The position numbers and the translations under genes were made by a program. 64,000 bases of DNA from Mycolicibacterium gadium (GTDB taxonomy: Bacteria; Actinomycetota; Actinomycetes; Mycobacteriales; Mycobacteriaceae), in contig NZ_AP022608.1 of assembly GCF_010728925.1 (NCBI RefSeq), forward strand, positions 4,588,001-4,652,000, in the 5' to 3' direction. The notes under the pieces are model-generated. The model saw nothing but the letters and a program-made list of their open reading frames with translations, was not told where the DNA came from and ran no database searches. Shown piece after piece: positions 47,435 to 58,559 of this stretch; position 1 is the stretch's first letter; the number at the start of each line of letters is the position of its first letter.

Positions 47435-47452
47435 GTCCCCGAAGTGGGGGAT
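47435..47452. promoter_or_regulatory. GC-rich palindrome upstream of two-component operon
   Basis: GTCCCCGAAGTGGGGGAT, nearly identical to ATCCCCCGAAGCGGGGGAT at 53225-53243 upstream of transketolase. It ends 64 bases before the response-regulator ATG, a good place for autoregulation. Confidence 0.6.
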
Positions 47453-47515
47453 TCGCGGGGTGAACGGGACCGAAAGGTCTATCGCGATAGCAAGACTCGG
47501 CACTACCGTGCATAC

Positions 47516-48187
47516 ATGACGGTGGCAGTGGTTGCAGGGCCTGTGCGAGTTGTCCTCGTGGACGACCACGAGATCGTCATCGAAGGCCTCAAGGCGATGC
47601 TCGCCTCGTTCCACATGAGAGTGCGTGTCGTTGGTGCGGCCGTCGGTGTGGAAAATGCGCTGAGCGTTATTGCCAACCTCATGCCCGATGTCGTGTTGTG
47701 CGATGTCCGGATGCAGGGTGCAAGCGGATTGGATCTGTGTCGGGCAATCCGGGAACGAGATCCAGAGCGCAAAGTGATCCTGCTATCCGTGTACGACGAC
47801 GAGCAGTATCTATTCCAGGCACTGCGTGTCGGTGCGGCCGGGTACTTGCTCAAAGGAATCACCAGCGACGAACTGGTTCGCCAACTCGAGTACGTACGCG
47901 ACGGCTCGACCGCGATCGACGCCGGTCTGGCCGCGCGAGCAGTCGACACCGCCGCACGTCTGCAATCGAACGAGTTCTGGCCGGGCGCCCGGCAGGGGCT
48001 CACGCAACGGGAGAGCGAGATCCTGTCATACGTGGTCACTGGCCTATCGAACCGCGGAATCGCCAACAAGCTGGTGATCGGGGACGAGACGGTCAAGAGC
48101 CACTTGCGGTCCATCTACCGCAAGCTCGGCGTCAGCGACCGCACCAGCGCGGCGGCCACCGCGCTACGTGAAGGTATCTACAAGTGA
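47516..48187 (+). CDS. NarL/LuxR-family response regulator
   Basis: 223 residues. Receiver domain about 10-125 with acidic pocket Asp16-Asp17 (VLVDDHEIV), phospho-acceptor Asp63 (VVLCDVRMQG) and Lys in YLLKG. C-terminal LuxR-type HTH about 155-215: LTQRESEILSYVVTGLSNRGIANKL, VKSHLRSIYRKLGVSDR. ATG at 47516 has no strong Shine-Dalgarno. The stop overlaps the kinase start as GTGA. First gene of the hydrogenase/Calvin island; probably binds the palindrome at 47435-47452 and its twin at 53225 (inference). Confidence 0.9.
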   Translation: MTVAVVAGPVRVVLVDDHEIVIEGLKAMLASFHMRVRVVGAAVGVENALSVIANLMPDVVLCDVRMQGASGLDLCRAIRERDPERKVILLSVYDDEQYLFQALRVGAAGYLLKGITSDELVRQLEYVRDGSTAIDAGLAARAVDTAARLQSNEFWPGARQGLTQRESEILSYVVTGLSNRGIANKLVIGDETVKSHLRSIYRKLGVSDRTSAAATALREGIYK

Positions 48188-49425
48188 CGGCAGCCGGAGC
48201 GCCCACCATGCGCGGGCTGGTCGAGCCCGATCGCGAGGTCGCCCTGCTGCTCGACATTGTGGCGGCAACCTCCAGCGGACCCGGACTGGAGGTCATGGCG
48301 GCCGCGGCTGCACGGATGATCACCGCGGCGACCGCATCGGATGTCTGCTTCGTGCATGTCCTCGACGACACCGACCGGTCCCTGACCCTGGTAGGTGCGA
48401 CGCCGCCGTTCGACGAGCAGGTCGGCCGGATCCGGCTGCCGTTGGGGTCCGGCGTCTCCGGGTGGGTGGCCAGCCATCGTCAACCGGTAGTTATCACCGA
48501 CAACAAGGAAGCCGACCCTCGCTATGTGCCGATCGGGTCATTGCGTGGATCGGACTTCACCTCGATGGCATCGGTTCCGATGGAGACCGAGCCGGGCGGC
48601 CTTGTCGGCGTCCTCAACGTCCACACTGTCCAGCAGCGTAATTTCACGGCACGTGATGTCGAGTTGTTGCTGGTCATCGGGCGGCTGATAGCCGGGGCAC
48701 TGCATCAGGGCCGGCTGCATCGGCAGCTGATGGCCCGCGAGCGAGCACACGAGAACTTCGCCGAGCAGGTGATCGAGGCCCAGGAGGTAGAGCGGCGCCG
48801 ACTGGCGGGCGACATCCATGACGGCATTTCGCAGCGGCTGGTGACGCTGACGTATCGGCTGGATGCCGCGGCCCGCGCCGTCGACGAGGAGAACTCGGCG
48901 GAGGCGGCCGAGCAGATCGCGAAGTCCCGTGAAATGGTCGGACTGACGCTGGAGGAAGCGCGCTCGGCTATCAGCGGCCTTCGGCCACCGGTCCTGGAAG
49001 ACCTCGGCCTGGCCGGCGGTCTGGCCAGCCTTGCGACCTCGATTCCGCAGGTCGACCTGAAGCTCGAGCTTGCCGACGATCGGCTGCCCGAACACATTGA
49101 GGTCGCGTTGTATCGCATCGCCCAGGAGTGCCTGCAGAACGTCGTCAAGCATTCGCACGCCAGCGTTGCAAGCTTGCGGTTCTCGGTGTGCGACCACGTC
49201 GCACGCCTGGAGGTCGCCGACGACGGGATCGGTTTCGACACGGGCCAATCCACCGTTTCCGGGGACGGCCCCCGCGATCGTGTGGCCAAACCCGCCGGCT
49301 ACGGAATGTTGTCGATGACGGAGCGGGCCGAACTGGTCGGTGGCCAACTGTCCATACAGTCGAGCCCAGCCTCGGGCACCACGGTCAGCGTGAAGGTCCC
49401 GTTGAATGCCGCGCTGCGGGCCTGA
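48184..49425 (+). CDS. GAF-domain sensor histidine kinase (DevS/NarX-like, cytoplasmic)
   Basis: 413 residues without membrane helices. GAF domain about 20-165 (SDVCFVHVLDDTDRSL, LGSGVSGWVASHRQPVVI, SVPMETEPGGLVGVLNVH), HisKA_3 dimerisation domain with phospho-acceptor His212 (RRRLAGDIHDGISQRL), and HATPase_c (EVALYRIAQECLQNVVKHS, EVADDGIGFDTG, GYGMLSMTERAELVGGQL). A single GAF domain could bind haem, nucleotide or another small ligand; DevS-type haem ligation is not provable here. GTG start overlaps the response regulator stop. Convergent with hypB. Confidence 0.9.
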   Translation: MTAAGAPTMRGLVEPDREVALLLDIVAATSSGPGLEVMAAAAARMITAATASDVCFVHVLDDTDRSLTLVGATPPFDEQVGRIRLPLGSGVSGWVASHRQPVVITDNKEADPRYVPIGSLRGSDFTSMASVPMETEPGGLVGVLNVHTVQQRNFTARDVELLLVIGRLIAGALHQGRLHRQLMARERAHENFAEQVIEAQEVERRRLAGDIHDGISQRLVTLTYRLDAAARAVDEENSAEAAEQIAKSREMVGLTLEEARSAISGLRPPVLEDLGLAGGLASLATSIPQVDLKLELADDRLPEHIEVALYRIAQECLQNVVKHSHASVASLRFSVCDHVARLEVADDGIGFDTGQSTVSGDGPRDRVAKPAGYGMLSMTERAELVGGQLSIQSSPASGTTVSVKVPLNAALRA

Positions 49426-49428
49426 TAC

Positions 49429-50217
49429 TCAACCGTGTTGCGCGCACGGCACGTCGGCGGCGAACCGACGTAGCCAGTTGAACCAGTCCGGCATGCCCGC
49501 GCCCGTCCGGGCGCTGATCGGAAGGATCGTGGCGGTCGGGTTGACCTCGCGGACGTGGCCGATATAGGTGTCGATGTCGGCGTCGAGATAGGGGGCCAGG
49601 TCAATCTTGTTGAGCAGGACCACATCCACTGAGCGAAACATCACCGGGTACTTGAGCGGCTTGTCCTCACCCTCGGTGAGGGAATAGACCATCACCTTGG
49701 CGTGCTCGCCGACGTCGAACTCGGCAGGGCAGACCAGGTTGCCGACGTTCTCGATGATCACCAGGTCGAGCCCGGGCAGATCCAGCCCCTGCAGCGCCCT
49801 GTTGACCATCGGCGCATCCAAGTGGCATTCGCCGCCGAAGCCGTTGTTGGTGTTGAGCAGGGAGATCTGTGCCCCTCGGCCACCCAGCTTGGCCGCGTCG
49901 AGGTCGGTTGCGATATCGCCCTCGATCACCCCGACGGCGATCTCGCCCCTGAGTTCGTCGAGCGAGGCGGCGAGCACCGTCGTCTTGCCCGAGCCCGGTG
50001 AACTCATGAGATTGAGGGCGCGAATCCCATGTTGCTCGAACGCATTACGGTTGAAGTCTGCGCGGACATCATTTTCGGCGAATATCGATTCGAGCACGTC
50101 TACCCGCGCAGAGCCGGTTTCGTAGCCGCTGTGGTCCCCGTGGTCGTGGGCCCGGTCGTGGTCTTCGTGCTCATGGGAGTGCACCGTGCCGTCGTCGTGC
50201 CGATGAAATCTACCCAT
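49429..50217 (-). CDS. hypB: Hydrogenase nickel-incorporation GTPase HypB
   Basis: 262 residues. A His-rich N-terminus (HRHDDGTVHSHEHEDHDRAH) for nickel storage is followed by a SIMIBI GTPase: P-loop SSPGSGKTTVLA, VGVIEGDIATDLDA, IENVGNLVCPAEFDVGEH and NKIDLAPY. It delivers Ni to the hydrogenase large subunit precursor with HypA. The start could be the ATG at 50217, 50223 or the GTG at 50226; 50217 (MGRFHR) is favoured by AAAGG spacing. Lies 29 bases after hypA on the same strand. Confidence 0.93.
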   Translation of the reverse strand: MGRFHRHDDGTVHSHEHEDHDRAHDHGDHSGYETGSARVDVLESIFAENDVRADFNRNAFEQHGIRALNLMSSPGSGKTTVLAASLDELRGEIAVGVIEGDIATDLDAAKLGGRGAQISLLNTNNGFGGECHLDAPMVNRALQGLDLPGLDLVIIENVGNLVCPAEFDVGEHAKVMVYSLTEGEDKPLKYPVMFRSVDVVLLNKIDLAPYLDADIDTYIGHVREVNPTATILPISARTGAGMPDWFNWLRRFAADVPCAQHG

Positions 50218-50246
50218 GCTCATCACCTTTCATGAAACTTCACACG

Positions 50247-50582
50247 TCACGTCACATCAAGCGACGTCACCTGGAACTCCTCGCCTTTGACCACCTCGAC
50301 GTCGGCACTCTCGCATTTCGGACAGCACACCGACCACCGTGAAGCGATCTCCGACCGTTGTGCACACGAGCGGCACTGCACCTCGGCAGGAACCAGTTCG
50401 AGTTCCAGTTGCGCGTCGGGCATGCACTCGTGTTCGCGGACCAGAGTCCAGCAGAAGGACAATGAATCCGGCACCACTTGACGCAGAGCGCCGACCTGGA
50501 CGTGCACGACATCGACATGCCGGTCGGCGGCATAGGTCTTGACGACGCCGGCGATCGCACGACACAGCGACAGCTCATGCAC
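50247..50582 (-). CDS. hypA: Hydrogenase nickel metallochaperone HypA
   Basis: 111 residues. N-terminal HELSLCRAI (Ni-binding His2, Glu3) and a zinc site from two Cys pairs, CRSCAQR and CCPKCESADV. Hands Ni to HypB/hydrogenase. The GTG at 50582 puts the nickel ligand His at position 2, which settles the start. The region 50583-50837 between it and divergent hypC must hold both promoters; I see only an AAATTC/GAATTT inverted pair there. Confidence 0.92.
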   Translation of the reverse strand: MHELSLCRAIAGVVKTYAADRHVDVVHVQVGALRQVVPDSLSFCWTLVREHECMPDAQLELELVPAEVQCRSCAQRSEIASRWSVCCPKCESADVEVVKGEEFQVTSLDVT

Positions 50583-50837
50583 TGGTTCGCACCGCCGTCT
50601 CCATGTTGGACTCTCCTCGCCCTCGTAGTCGCAGGTACTGCGAATGGGCGCTCCACACAAAGCTATCGCTGCGCGGTGGTCATCCACGGCGGAATGACAG
50701 GCAGAAAAACGCAATCTTCCTGTGCGAAATTCTGATTGTCGGCCCGGCGGAATTTGGCTAGCGTGATCGCAACCCGCGCGGGGAGCCCGACAACCGCGCA
50801 TGGCCGGTCGCGATTGCCTGACCGGAAAGGAAGGCAT

Positions 50838-51095
50838 ATGTGCCTCGGAGTTCCCGGCCAAGTGATCGATGTCTGGGAGGCTGCGGGCACCCGGATGTCG
50901 ACCGTTGACTTCGGCGGCAACACCAAGACCGTCTGTTTGGCCTATCTGCCGGACATGCAGGTCGGGGAATACACAATCGTGCACGCCGGGTACGCGATCA
51001 GCCGCCTCGACGCTGAATCGGCGATGGAGACGCGGAAGATGTTCGACGATCTGGGTCTCCTCGACGACCAGGACGGTCGTGCGTCCAGCGCATAG
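50838..51095 (+). CDS. hypC: Hydrogenase maturation chaperone HypC
   Basis: 85 residues starting MCLGVPGQVIDV; the invariant Cys2 needed for Fe(CN)2CO transfer is present, so the ATG at 50838 is certain (preceded by GGAAAGGAAGG). HAGYAISRLDAESAMETRKMFDDLGLL is typical. HypC normally works with HypD; hypD, hypE and hypF are not in the window. Divergent from hypA and convergent with transketolase. Confidence 0.93.
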   Translation: MCLGVPGQVIDVWEAAGTRMSTVDFGGNTKTVCLAYLPDMQVGEYTIVHAGYAISRLDAESAMETRKMFDDLGLLDDQDGRASSA

Positions 51096-51136
51096 GCTGG
51101 CCTGAAAGGCCTTGCGCACCAGGGGTACTGGTCGCG

Positions 51137-53191
51137 TCAAGCATCCGAAATCGCGGACCACTCCGTGTCGCTCTGCAGGTATGCGGCGACGCGTAGTGCG
51201 GCGTCCGCGACTGCGGTCGGAGTCAATCCGAGGTGCGCGGCGACTTCGCCACCAGGGCCGCTCTCGCCGAACCGCTCAATGCCGACGACGGCATCGCGGG
51301 GTCCGGCAATCGCGCGCCACCCGATCGGCACGCCCGCTTCGATCCAGACCACAGGCACGTCGGGCAGCTGGTGCCGCCCGTTTCGCACGGCGTCGTCGAA
51401 GCGTTCGCGCCACATCACCGAGGCCACAGTGGCGGTCACACCCCTGGCCGCCAGTACGTCAGCGGCATCGAGTGCAAGTGCAACCTCGGATCCGCTGGCC
51501 GCCAGCACCACATCCTGGTGCCCGGCCTGGGCGCGGACGACTCGCGCGCCGCGGCTGCGAATCTCGTCGAGTCCAGCTCCACCCAGGATGGGGAGATCCT
51601 GGCGGCTCAACACCAGTGCGGTGGGACCATCGACATTGGTCACCGCCAGCTCCCAGGCCAGCGCGGTCTCGGCGGCGTCGGCGGGGCGCAATACGGTCAG
51701 TCCCGGTATCAGTCGCAGCGATTCGAGCTGTTCGATCGGCTGATGGGTAGGTCCGTCCTCGCCAACGTGCACCGAATCGTGGGTGAACACGTAGACCACC
51801 GGCTGCTTCATCAGCGCAGACAAGCGCAGCGCCGGTCGCAGGTAATCCGCGAATACCAGGAATGTGCTGCCGAACGGCCGAAGTCCGCCGTGCAGCGAGA
51901 TTCCGTTCATCACCGCGGCCATCGCGTGCTCGCGGATTCCGAAATGAATGGTGCGTCCGGAGTAATCGCCGGGTCCGACGTCCCCGCCGGGGATGGCCGT
52001 ATTCGTCGACCCCGCCAAGTCCGCAGAGCCACCGATGAGCCCGGGGTACACGGTCGCGAGCGCGTTGAGGGCCGCACCTGAGGCCTTGCGGGTGGCGGTC
52101 TTGCCACCGGGGACCGCTCCATCAGAGAGCGGGGTCAGGGCGCGGAGGTCCTCGGGTCGGGGCGTGGCGTCGAGGGGAAAGTCCACGCTGAGCTGTGCGT
52201 GCTCGGCCTGCCACCGTGCGTGGGTGTCTGCCCAATCGGCATGCGACGCAGCACCCTTCACGGCGACGGCGGCGGCGGTGGCGCCGACCGCGACCGGCAC
52301 CTGAAAGCTCGCCGCCGGCCAACCAAGCCGTTCGCGCATCGCCGCAAGTGTCTCTGCACCCAGTGGACTGCCATGAGCCTTCGAGGTGCCTTCTACCCCT
52401 GGTGCGCCGTAGCCGATCGTCGTGCGCACCGTGATGAAGGTCGGCCGTTCCTCGGATTCGCATGCGGTGGTGAACGCCTGGTCGAGCGCCGCGATGTCGT
52501 TACCGTCGTCGACGGCAAGGACCTGCCAGCCGTACGACGCGAAGCGTGCCGCTGCGTCGTCGGCGCAGCTCTGACTTGCTGGACCGTCGATGGTGATGTC
52601 GTTGTCGTCGAAGATGACGGTCAGCTTCCCGAGCCGCAATCGACCGGCCAGAGACGCCGCCTCATGCGAGATGCCCTCCATAAGGTCACCGTCACCGGCC
52701 AGCACCCAGGTTCGGTGGTCTACGACGGTGTGTTCTGCCGTGTTGCATCGAGCGGCCAGCATCCGCTCGGCCAGCGCCATGCCGACCGCATTGGCCAACC
52801 CCTGTCCGAGAGGTCCCGTTGTCGTCTCCACGCCGGGGGTGTGGCCGAATTCCGGGTGTCCGGGTGTGCGGGACCCGAGTTGGCGAAAACGCTGCAGCTG
52901 GTCGATCGGCATGTCGTAACCGAATACGTGCAGCAATGCATACAGCAGCATTGAGCCGTGGCCGGCCGACAGGATGAACCTGTCGCGATCCGGCCAGTGC
53001 GCATCGGCGGGGTCGTGTCGGAGGTGGCGCGACCACAGCGTCCAGGCGATCGGGCTGGTGCCCAACGGCAAGCCCGGATGACCGCTGTTGGCCGCCTCGA
53101 CACCGTCGGCTGCCAAAAACCGCAGCGTATTGACAGCCAATTGATCGATTTCGGCTGTCCACGTTAATGCTTCACTTGATGCGGCGGTCAT
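51137..53191 (-). CDS. cbbT: Transketolase (Calvin-cycle associated)
   Basis: 684 residues. Thiamine diphosphate/Mg motif LAGDGDLMEGISHEAA followed about 25 residues on by FDDN; N-terminal His in SGHPGLPLG; catalytic region with HSVH-like DSVHVGEDGPTHQPIEQL and FGIREHAMAAVMNG. It interconverts sugar phosphates in regeneration of ribulose 5-phosphate. ATG at 53191 (or GTG at 53200). The palindrome at 53225-53243 lies 34 bases upstream. Given with the cbb name because of its position between hyp genes and cbbLSX; housekeeping tkt probably exists elsewhere (inference). Confidence 0.92.
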   Translation of the reverse strand: MTAASSEALTWTAEIDQLAVNTLRFLAADGVEAANSGHPGLPLGTSPIAWTLWSRHLRHDPADAHWPDRDRFILSAGHGSMLLYALLHVFGYDMPIDQLQRFRQLGSRTPGHPEFGHTPGVETTTGPLGQGLANAVGMALAERMLAARCNTAEHTVVDHRTWVLAGDGDLMEGISHEAASLAGRLRLGKLTVIFDDNDITIDGPASQSCADDAAARFASYGWQVLAVDDGNDIAALDQAFTTACESEERPTFITVRTTIGYGAPGVEGTSKAHGSPLGAETLAAMRERLGWPAASFQVPVAVGATAAAVAVKGAASHADWADTHARWQAEHAQLSVDFPLDATPRPEDLRALTPLSDGAVPGGKTATRKASGAALNALATVYPGLIGGSADLAGSTNTAIPGGDVGPGDYSGRTIHFGIREHAMAAVMNGISLHGGLRPFGSTFLVFADYLRPALRLSALMKQPVVYVFTHDSVHVGEDGPTHQPIEQLESLRLIPGLTVLRPADAAETALAWELAVTNVDGPTALVLSRQDLPILGGAGLDEIRSRGARVVRAQAGHQDVVLAASGSEVALALDAADVLAARGVTATVASVMWRERFDDAVRNGRHQLPDVPVVWIEAGVPIGWRAIAGPRDAVVGIERFGESGPGGEVAAHLGLTPTAVADAALRVAAYLQSDTEWSAISDA

Positions 53192-53224
53192 TTTGGACAC
53201 GCTAGGTAATATCGAACGCCATTT

Positions 53225-53243
53225 ATCCCCCGAAGCGGGGGAT
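53225..53243. promoter_or_regulatory. Perfect GC-rich palindrome upstream of transketolase
   Basis: ATCCCCCG-AAG-CGGGGGAT: perfect 8-bp arms around three bases, 34-52 bases upstream of the transketolase start. Shares CCCCGAAG(C/T)GGGGGAT with the site at 47435-47452 before the two-component operon. Without a U-tract it does not look like a terminator. Confidence 0.7.
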
Positions 53244-53381
53244 GCATAGGGTTAATGGCGAACCAGCTCAATTCGTGAACGGTTTCGCGGCTTTTTCCCG
53301 CACGACTTCGAACGCTCGTTTGCTTAGGCTGGCTGCCTGCATTGAGGAGACAATTAAGAAACAAAGGAAATAAGGAGGCAG

Positions 53382-53535
53382 GTGACCATCCGGGTTGACG
53401 TCAACCGGTCCAGCCGCGCTGCCCCCGGGGGCGTGGGTGTCGACCGCCCGCGTCAAGGCGCAGGACCACCTGGACGCGGGCGCGAACAAAGTCATTCTCG
53501 TCGACCTGGTCGCACTGGTCGGCAAGTCGCTCTAG
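53382..53535 (+). pseudogene. Relic of glyceraldehyde-3-phosphate dehydrogenase gene (gap/cbbG)
   Basis: A strong Shine-Dalgarno (AAGGAGG, 53373-53379) precedes a GTG reading TIRVDVN, the usual GAPDH start (family MTIRVGVNGFGR). After about 20 codons the frame shifts by one and reads KAQDHLDAGANKVIL, matching the family AHL.AGAKKVI segment around residue 110-120, which is fused directly to VDLVALVGKSL and a stop, matching the GAPDH C-terminus. At least two deletions removed about 85% of the gene. The NAD-binding, catalytic Cys and His parts are all gone. A -10-like TAGGCT at 53326 may still be active. Orientation is opposite to the flanking tkt and fba. Confidence 0.8.
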
Positions 53536-53546
53536 CGCAATGGCGG

Positions 53547-56170
<2,624 letters not shown>

Positions 56171-56192
56171 AACACCGGAACGGAGTTCATCC

Positions 56193-56618
56193 ATGAGAAT
56201 CACCCAGGGCACCTTCTCCTACCTGCCCGACTTCACCGACGAGGAGATCACCGCCCAGATCGATTACGCGCTGAGCAACGAATGGCCGCTGTCGGTCGAA
56301 TTCACCGACGACCCTCATCCGCGCAACACCTATTGGGAGATGTGGGGCCTGCCGATGTTCGACCTGAAGGATGCGGCCGGTGTGCTGCTCGAGGTGAATG
56401 CGTGTCGCGCCGCGAATCCGAACACCTACATCCGCCTCAACGCCTACGACGCGAGCCTGGGCCGGCAGACGACAGCGTTGTCCTTCATCGTCAACCGTCC
56501 TGCGGAGGAGCCGGGCTTCCGGCTCGACCGGGCAGAGAAGGCCGACAGGCAGATCGGCTACACCACGCACTCCTATGCCACCGAACGTCCCGAGGGATAC
56601 CGGTATCAACCGGAATGA
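56193..56618 (+). CDS. cbbS: RuBisCO small subunit, red type
   Basis: 141 residues, typical red-type length with the C-terminal beta-hairpin extension ([23 protein letters not shown]). Core: [62 protein letters not shown] at 56193 with CGGAG upstream, 22 bases after cbbL. Forms the L8S8 holoenzyme. Confidence 0.95.
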   Translation: MRITQGTFSYLPDFTDEEITAQIDYALSNEWPLSVEFTDDPHPRNTYWEMWGLPMFDLKDAAGVLLEVNACRAANPNTYIRLNAYDASLGRQTTALSFIVNRPAEEPGFRLDRAEKADRQIGYTTHSYATERPEGYRYQPE

Positions 56619-56622
56619 CCCG

Positions 56623-57624
56623 ATGACGATCCAATCCGCCGAGAACCCGCGCAGCTCGTTCGGGTACCGGCCTCGTCCGGCTCCCGGTCCGCAATTGGAC
56701 GGGGAGCCGGACGTGCCGGAGCAGGAGATCCTGCCCGCCGGTGCCGTCGTCGATCTTTCCGCCGCCCGTCGGGAGTCGGGCATCGACGAGGTGCTGGGCA
56801 AGCTCGACGCCGAGCTTGTCGGCCTCGAGCCGGTCAAGACGCGCATCGCCGAGATCGCGGCGCTGCTGCTCGTGGACAAGATGCGGGGCCGATTCGGGCT
56901 GCGGGCACCGCAGCCCACCCTGCACATGTGCTTCACCGGTAACCCCGGTACCGGTAAGACGACGGTGGCGATGCGGATGGCTGACCTGCTGCATCGCCTC
57001 GGCTACCTGCGGCGCGGACACCTGGTCAGCGTCACCCGCGACGATTTGGTGGGCGAGTACGTCGGGCATACCGCGCCCAAAACCAAGGACGTCATCAAGC
57101 GGGCGATGGGCGGGGTGCTGTTCATCGACGAGGCGTACTACCTGTACAAGGTCGAGAACGAGCGCGACTACGGTTCCGAGGCGATCGAGATCCTGTTGCA
57201 GGTGATGGAGAACCACCGTGACGATCTGGTGGTCATCCTCGCCGGCTATGCCGACAAGATGGATCAGTTCTTCTCCGCAAACCCCGGCATGCAGAGCCGA
57301 ATTGCGCACCACATAACCTTCCCCGACTACACCGTCTACGAACTCGAGGACATCGCGGTGCTGATGACCGATGGGTTGGGCTACGCGTTCTCCGACGACG
57401 CCCGCGAGGTGCTGCGTAGCTACCTGCAGCGAAGGATCGACCAGCCCTGGTTCGCCAATGCCCGCAGCGTGCGCAACGCGCTCGAGCGAGCGCGGCTGCG
57501 GCACGCACGGCGACTGCTCACGACCGAGGGCAGCGTCGATCTGTCCGCCCTCACCACCATCGAGCCCGCGGATCTGTTGGCGAGTCGCGTTTTCACGGAT
57601 GCGACGAAGGAGCAAACTGCATGA
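56623..57624 (+). CDS. cbbX: Red-type RuBisCO activase CbbX (AAA+)
   Basis: 333 residues. AAA+ ATPase: Walker [10 protein letters not shown] (residues 106-114), Walker [12 protein letters not shown], sensor 1 AGYADKM, Arg finger region [12 protein letters not shown]. Removes inhibitory sugar phosphates from red-type RuBisCO by pulling on the large-subunit C-terminus, stimulated by RuBP. An N-terminal extension of about 45 residues (rich in Pro/Arg) precedes the typical start. ATG at 56623 is four bases after cbbS, so co-translated. Confidence 0.94.
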   Translation: MTIQSAENPRSSFGYRPRPAPGPQLDGEPDVPEQEILPAGAVVDLSAARRESGIDEVLGKLDAELVGLEPVKTRIAEIAALLLVDKMRGRFGLRAPQPTLHMCFTGNPGTGKTTVAMRMADLLHRLGYLRRGHLVSVTRDDLVGEYVGHTAPKTKDVIKRAMGGVLFIDEAYYLYKVENERDYGSEAIEILLQVMENHRDDLVVILAGYADKMDQFFSANPGMQSRIAHHITFPDYTVYELEDIAVLMTDGLGYAFSDDAREVLRSYLQRRIDQPWFANARSVRNALERARLRHARRLLTTEGSVDLSALTTIEPADLLASRVFTDATKEQTA

Positions 57625-57649
57625 GCGACTCCCGTGGAACAGAGGCGAT

Positions 57650-58555
57650 ATGACGACCAATGCCCGACTGCGCGCGCTCGTAGAGCTGGCTGATGCGGGG
57701 TCCGTGCGGGGCGCCGCCGAACGCCTGGTGGTGACGGAGTCCTCGATATCGTCGGCCGTGCGCGCCCTCAGTAACGACATCGGCATCGTGTTGGTCGACC
57801 GGCACGGGCGTGGCGTCCGATTGACCCCGGCGGGCGTTCGGTACGTGGAGTACGCACGCCGCATCCTCGGTCTGCACGATGAGGCGATCCGGGCGGCCCG
57901 CGGCGAGGCCGACCCCGAGAACGGCTCAATCCGGATCGCGGCAGTGACATCTGCCGGCGAACTGTTGATTCCCGCCGCGCTGGCCTCGTTTCGGGCCGAG
58001 CACCCCGGTGTGGTGTTGAACCTCGAGGTCGCCGCGCGCAATGCCATCTGGCCGATGCTGTCGCGTCACGAGGTCGACCTCGTCGTCGCCGGCCGTCCCC
58101 CCGATGACCTCCGTGGTGCGCTGCCCATACGTGCAGTAAGTCCGAATACCCTGATCATGGTCGGCGCTCCTGCCGTTGCCGAGGACTTCGAGCCCGCGAC
58201 CGCGACGTGGCTGCTGCGTGAACCTGGATCCGGGACACGGTCGACGATGACGGCCTTGCTCGACGAGCTCACGATCGCCCCGCCGCGGCTGGTGCTTGGA
58301 TCCCATGGCGCCGTGGTGGCCGCCGCGGTCGCAGGCCTGGGTATCACGCTGGTATCGCGACAGGCAGTGAAGCGGGAACTGGACGCGGGCATATTGGTGG
58401 AGCTGCCGGTAGCGGGCACACCGTTGAACCGGCCGTGGCATGTGGTGAGTCAGTCCACCGCGACGATGTCGACCGAACTGCTGATCGAACACCTGCTGTC
58501 GCATCCCGAGTTGGGCTGGCGCAACGTGACCGGCGTCCGGCGTCGTGCGTCTTGA
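57650..58555 (+). CDS. cbbR: LysR-family regulator, probable CbbR
   Basis: 301 residues. N-terminal winged HTH about 1-60 (ARLRALVELADAGSVRGAAERL, SSISSAVRALSNDIGIVLVDR), C-terminal periplasmic-binding-like effector domain (IRIAAVTSAGELLIPAALASFRAEHPGVVLNLEV; HEVDLVVAGRPP). Placed 25 bases after cbbX in the same direction, so probably co-transcribed, unlike the classic divergent arrangement. CbbR assignment rests on location and domain type. ATG at 57650 follows AGAGGCG. Confidence 0.8.
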   Translation: MTTNARLRALVELADAGSVRGAAERLVVTESSISSAVRALSNDIGIVLVDRHGRGVRLTPAGVRYVEYARRILGLHDEAIRAARGEADPENGSIRIAAVTSAGELLIPAALASFRAEHPGVVLNLEVAARNAIWPMLSRHEVDLVVAGRPPDDLRGALPIRAVSPNTLIMVGAPAVAEDFEPATATWLLREPGSGTRSTMTALLDELTIAPPRLVLGSHGAVVAAAVAGLGITLVSRQAVKRELDAGILVELPVAGTPLNRPWHVVSQSTATMSTELLIEHLLSHPELGWRNVTGVRRRAS

Positions 58556-58559
58556 CCTC

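Noticed and set aside
47435..47452. DosR/DevR box
   Set aside because: Lacks the GGGACT core spacing of the DosR consensus, although a NarL-family regulator follows.
53225..53243. Palindrome as a transcription terminator
   Set aside because: No U-tract on either side, only three bases in the loop, and a near copy in another promoter region.
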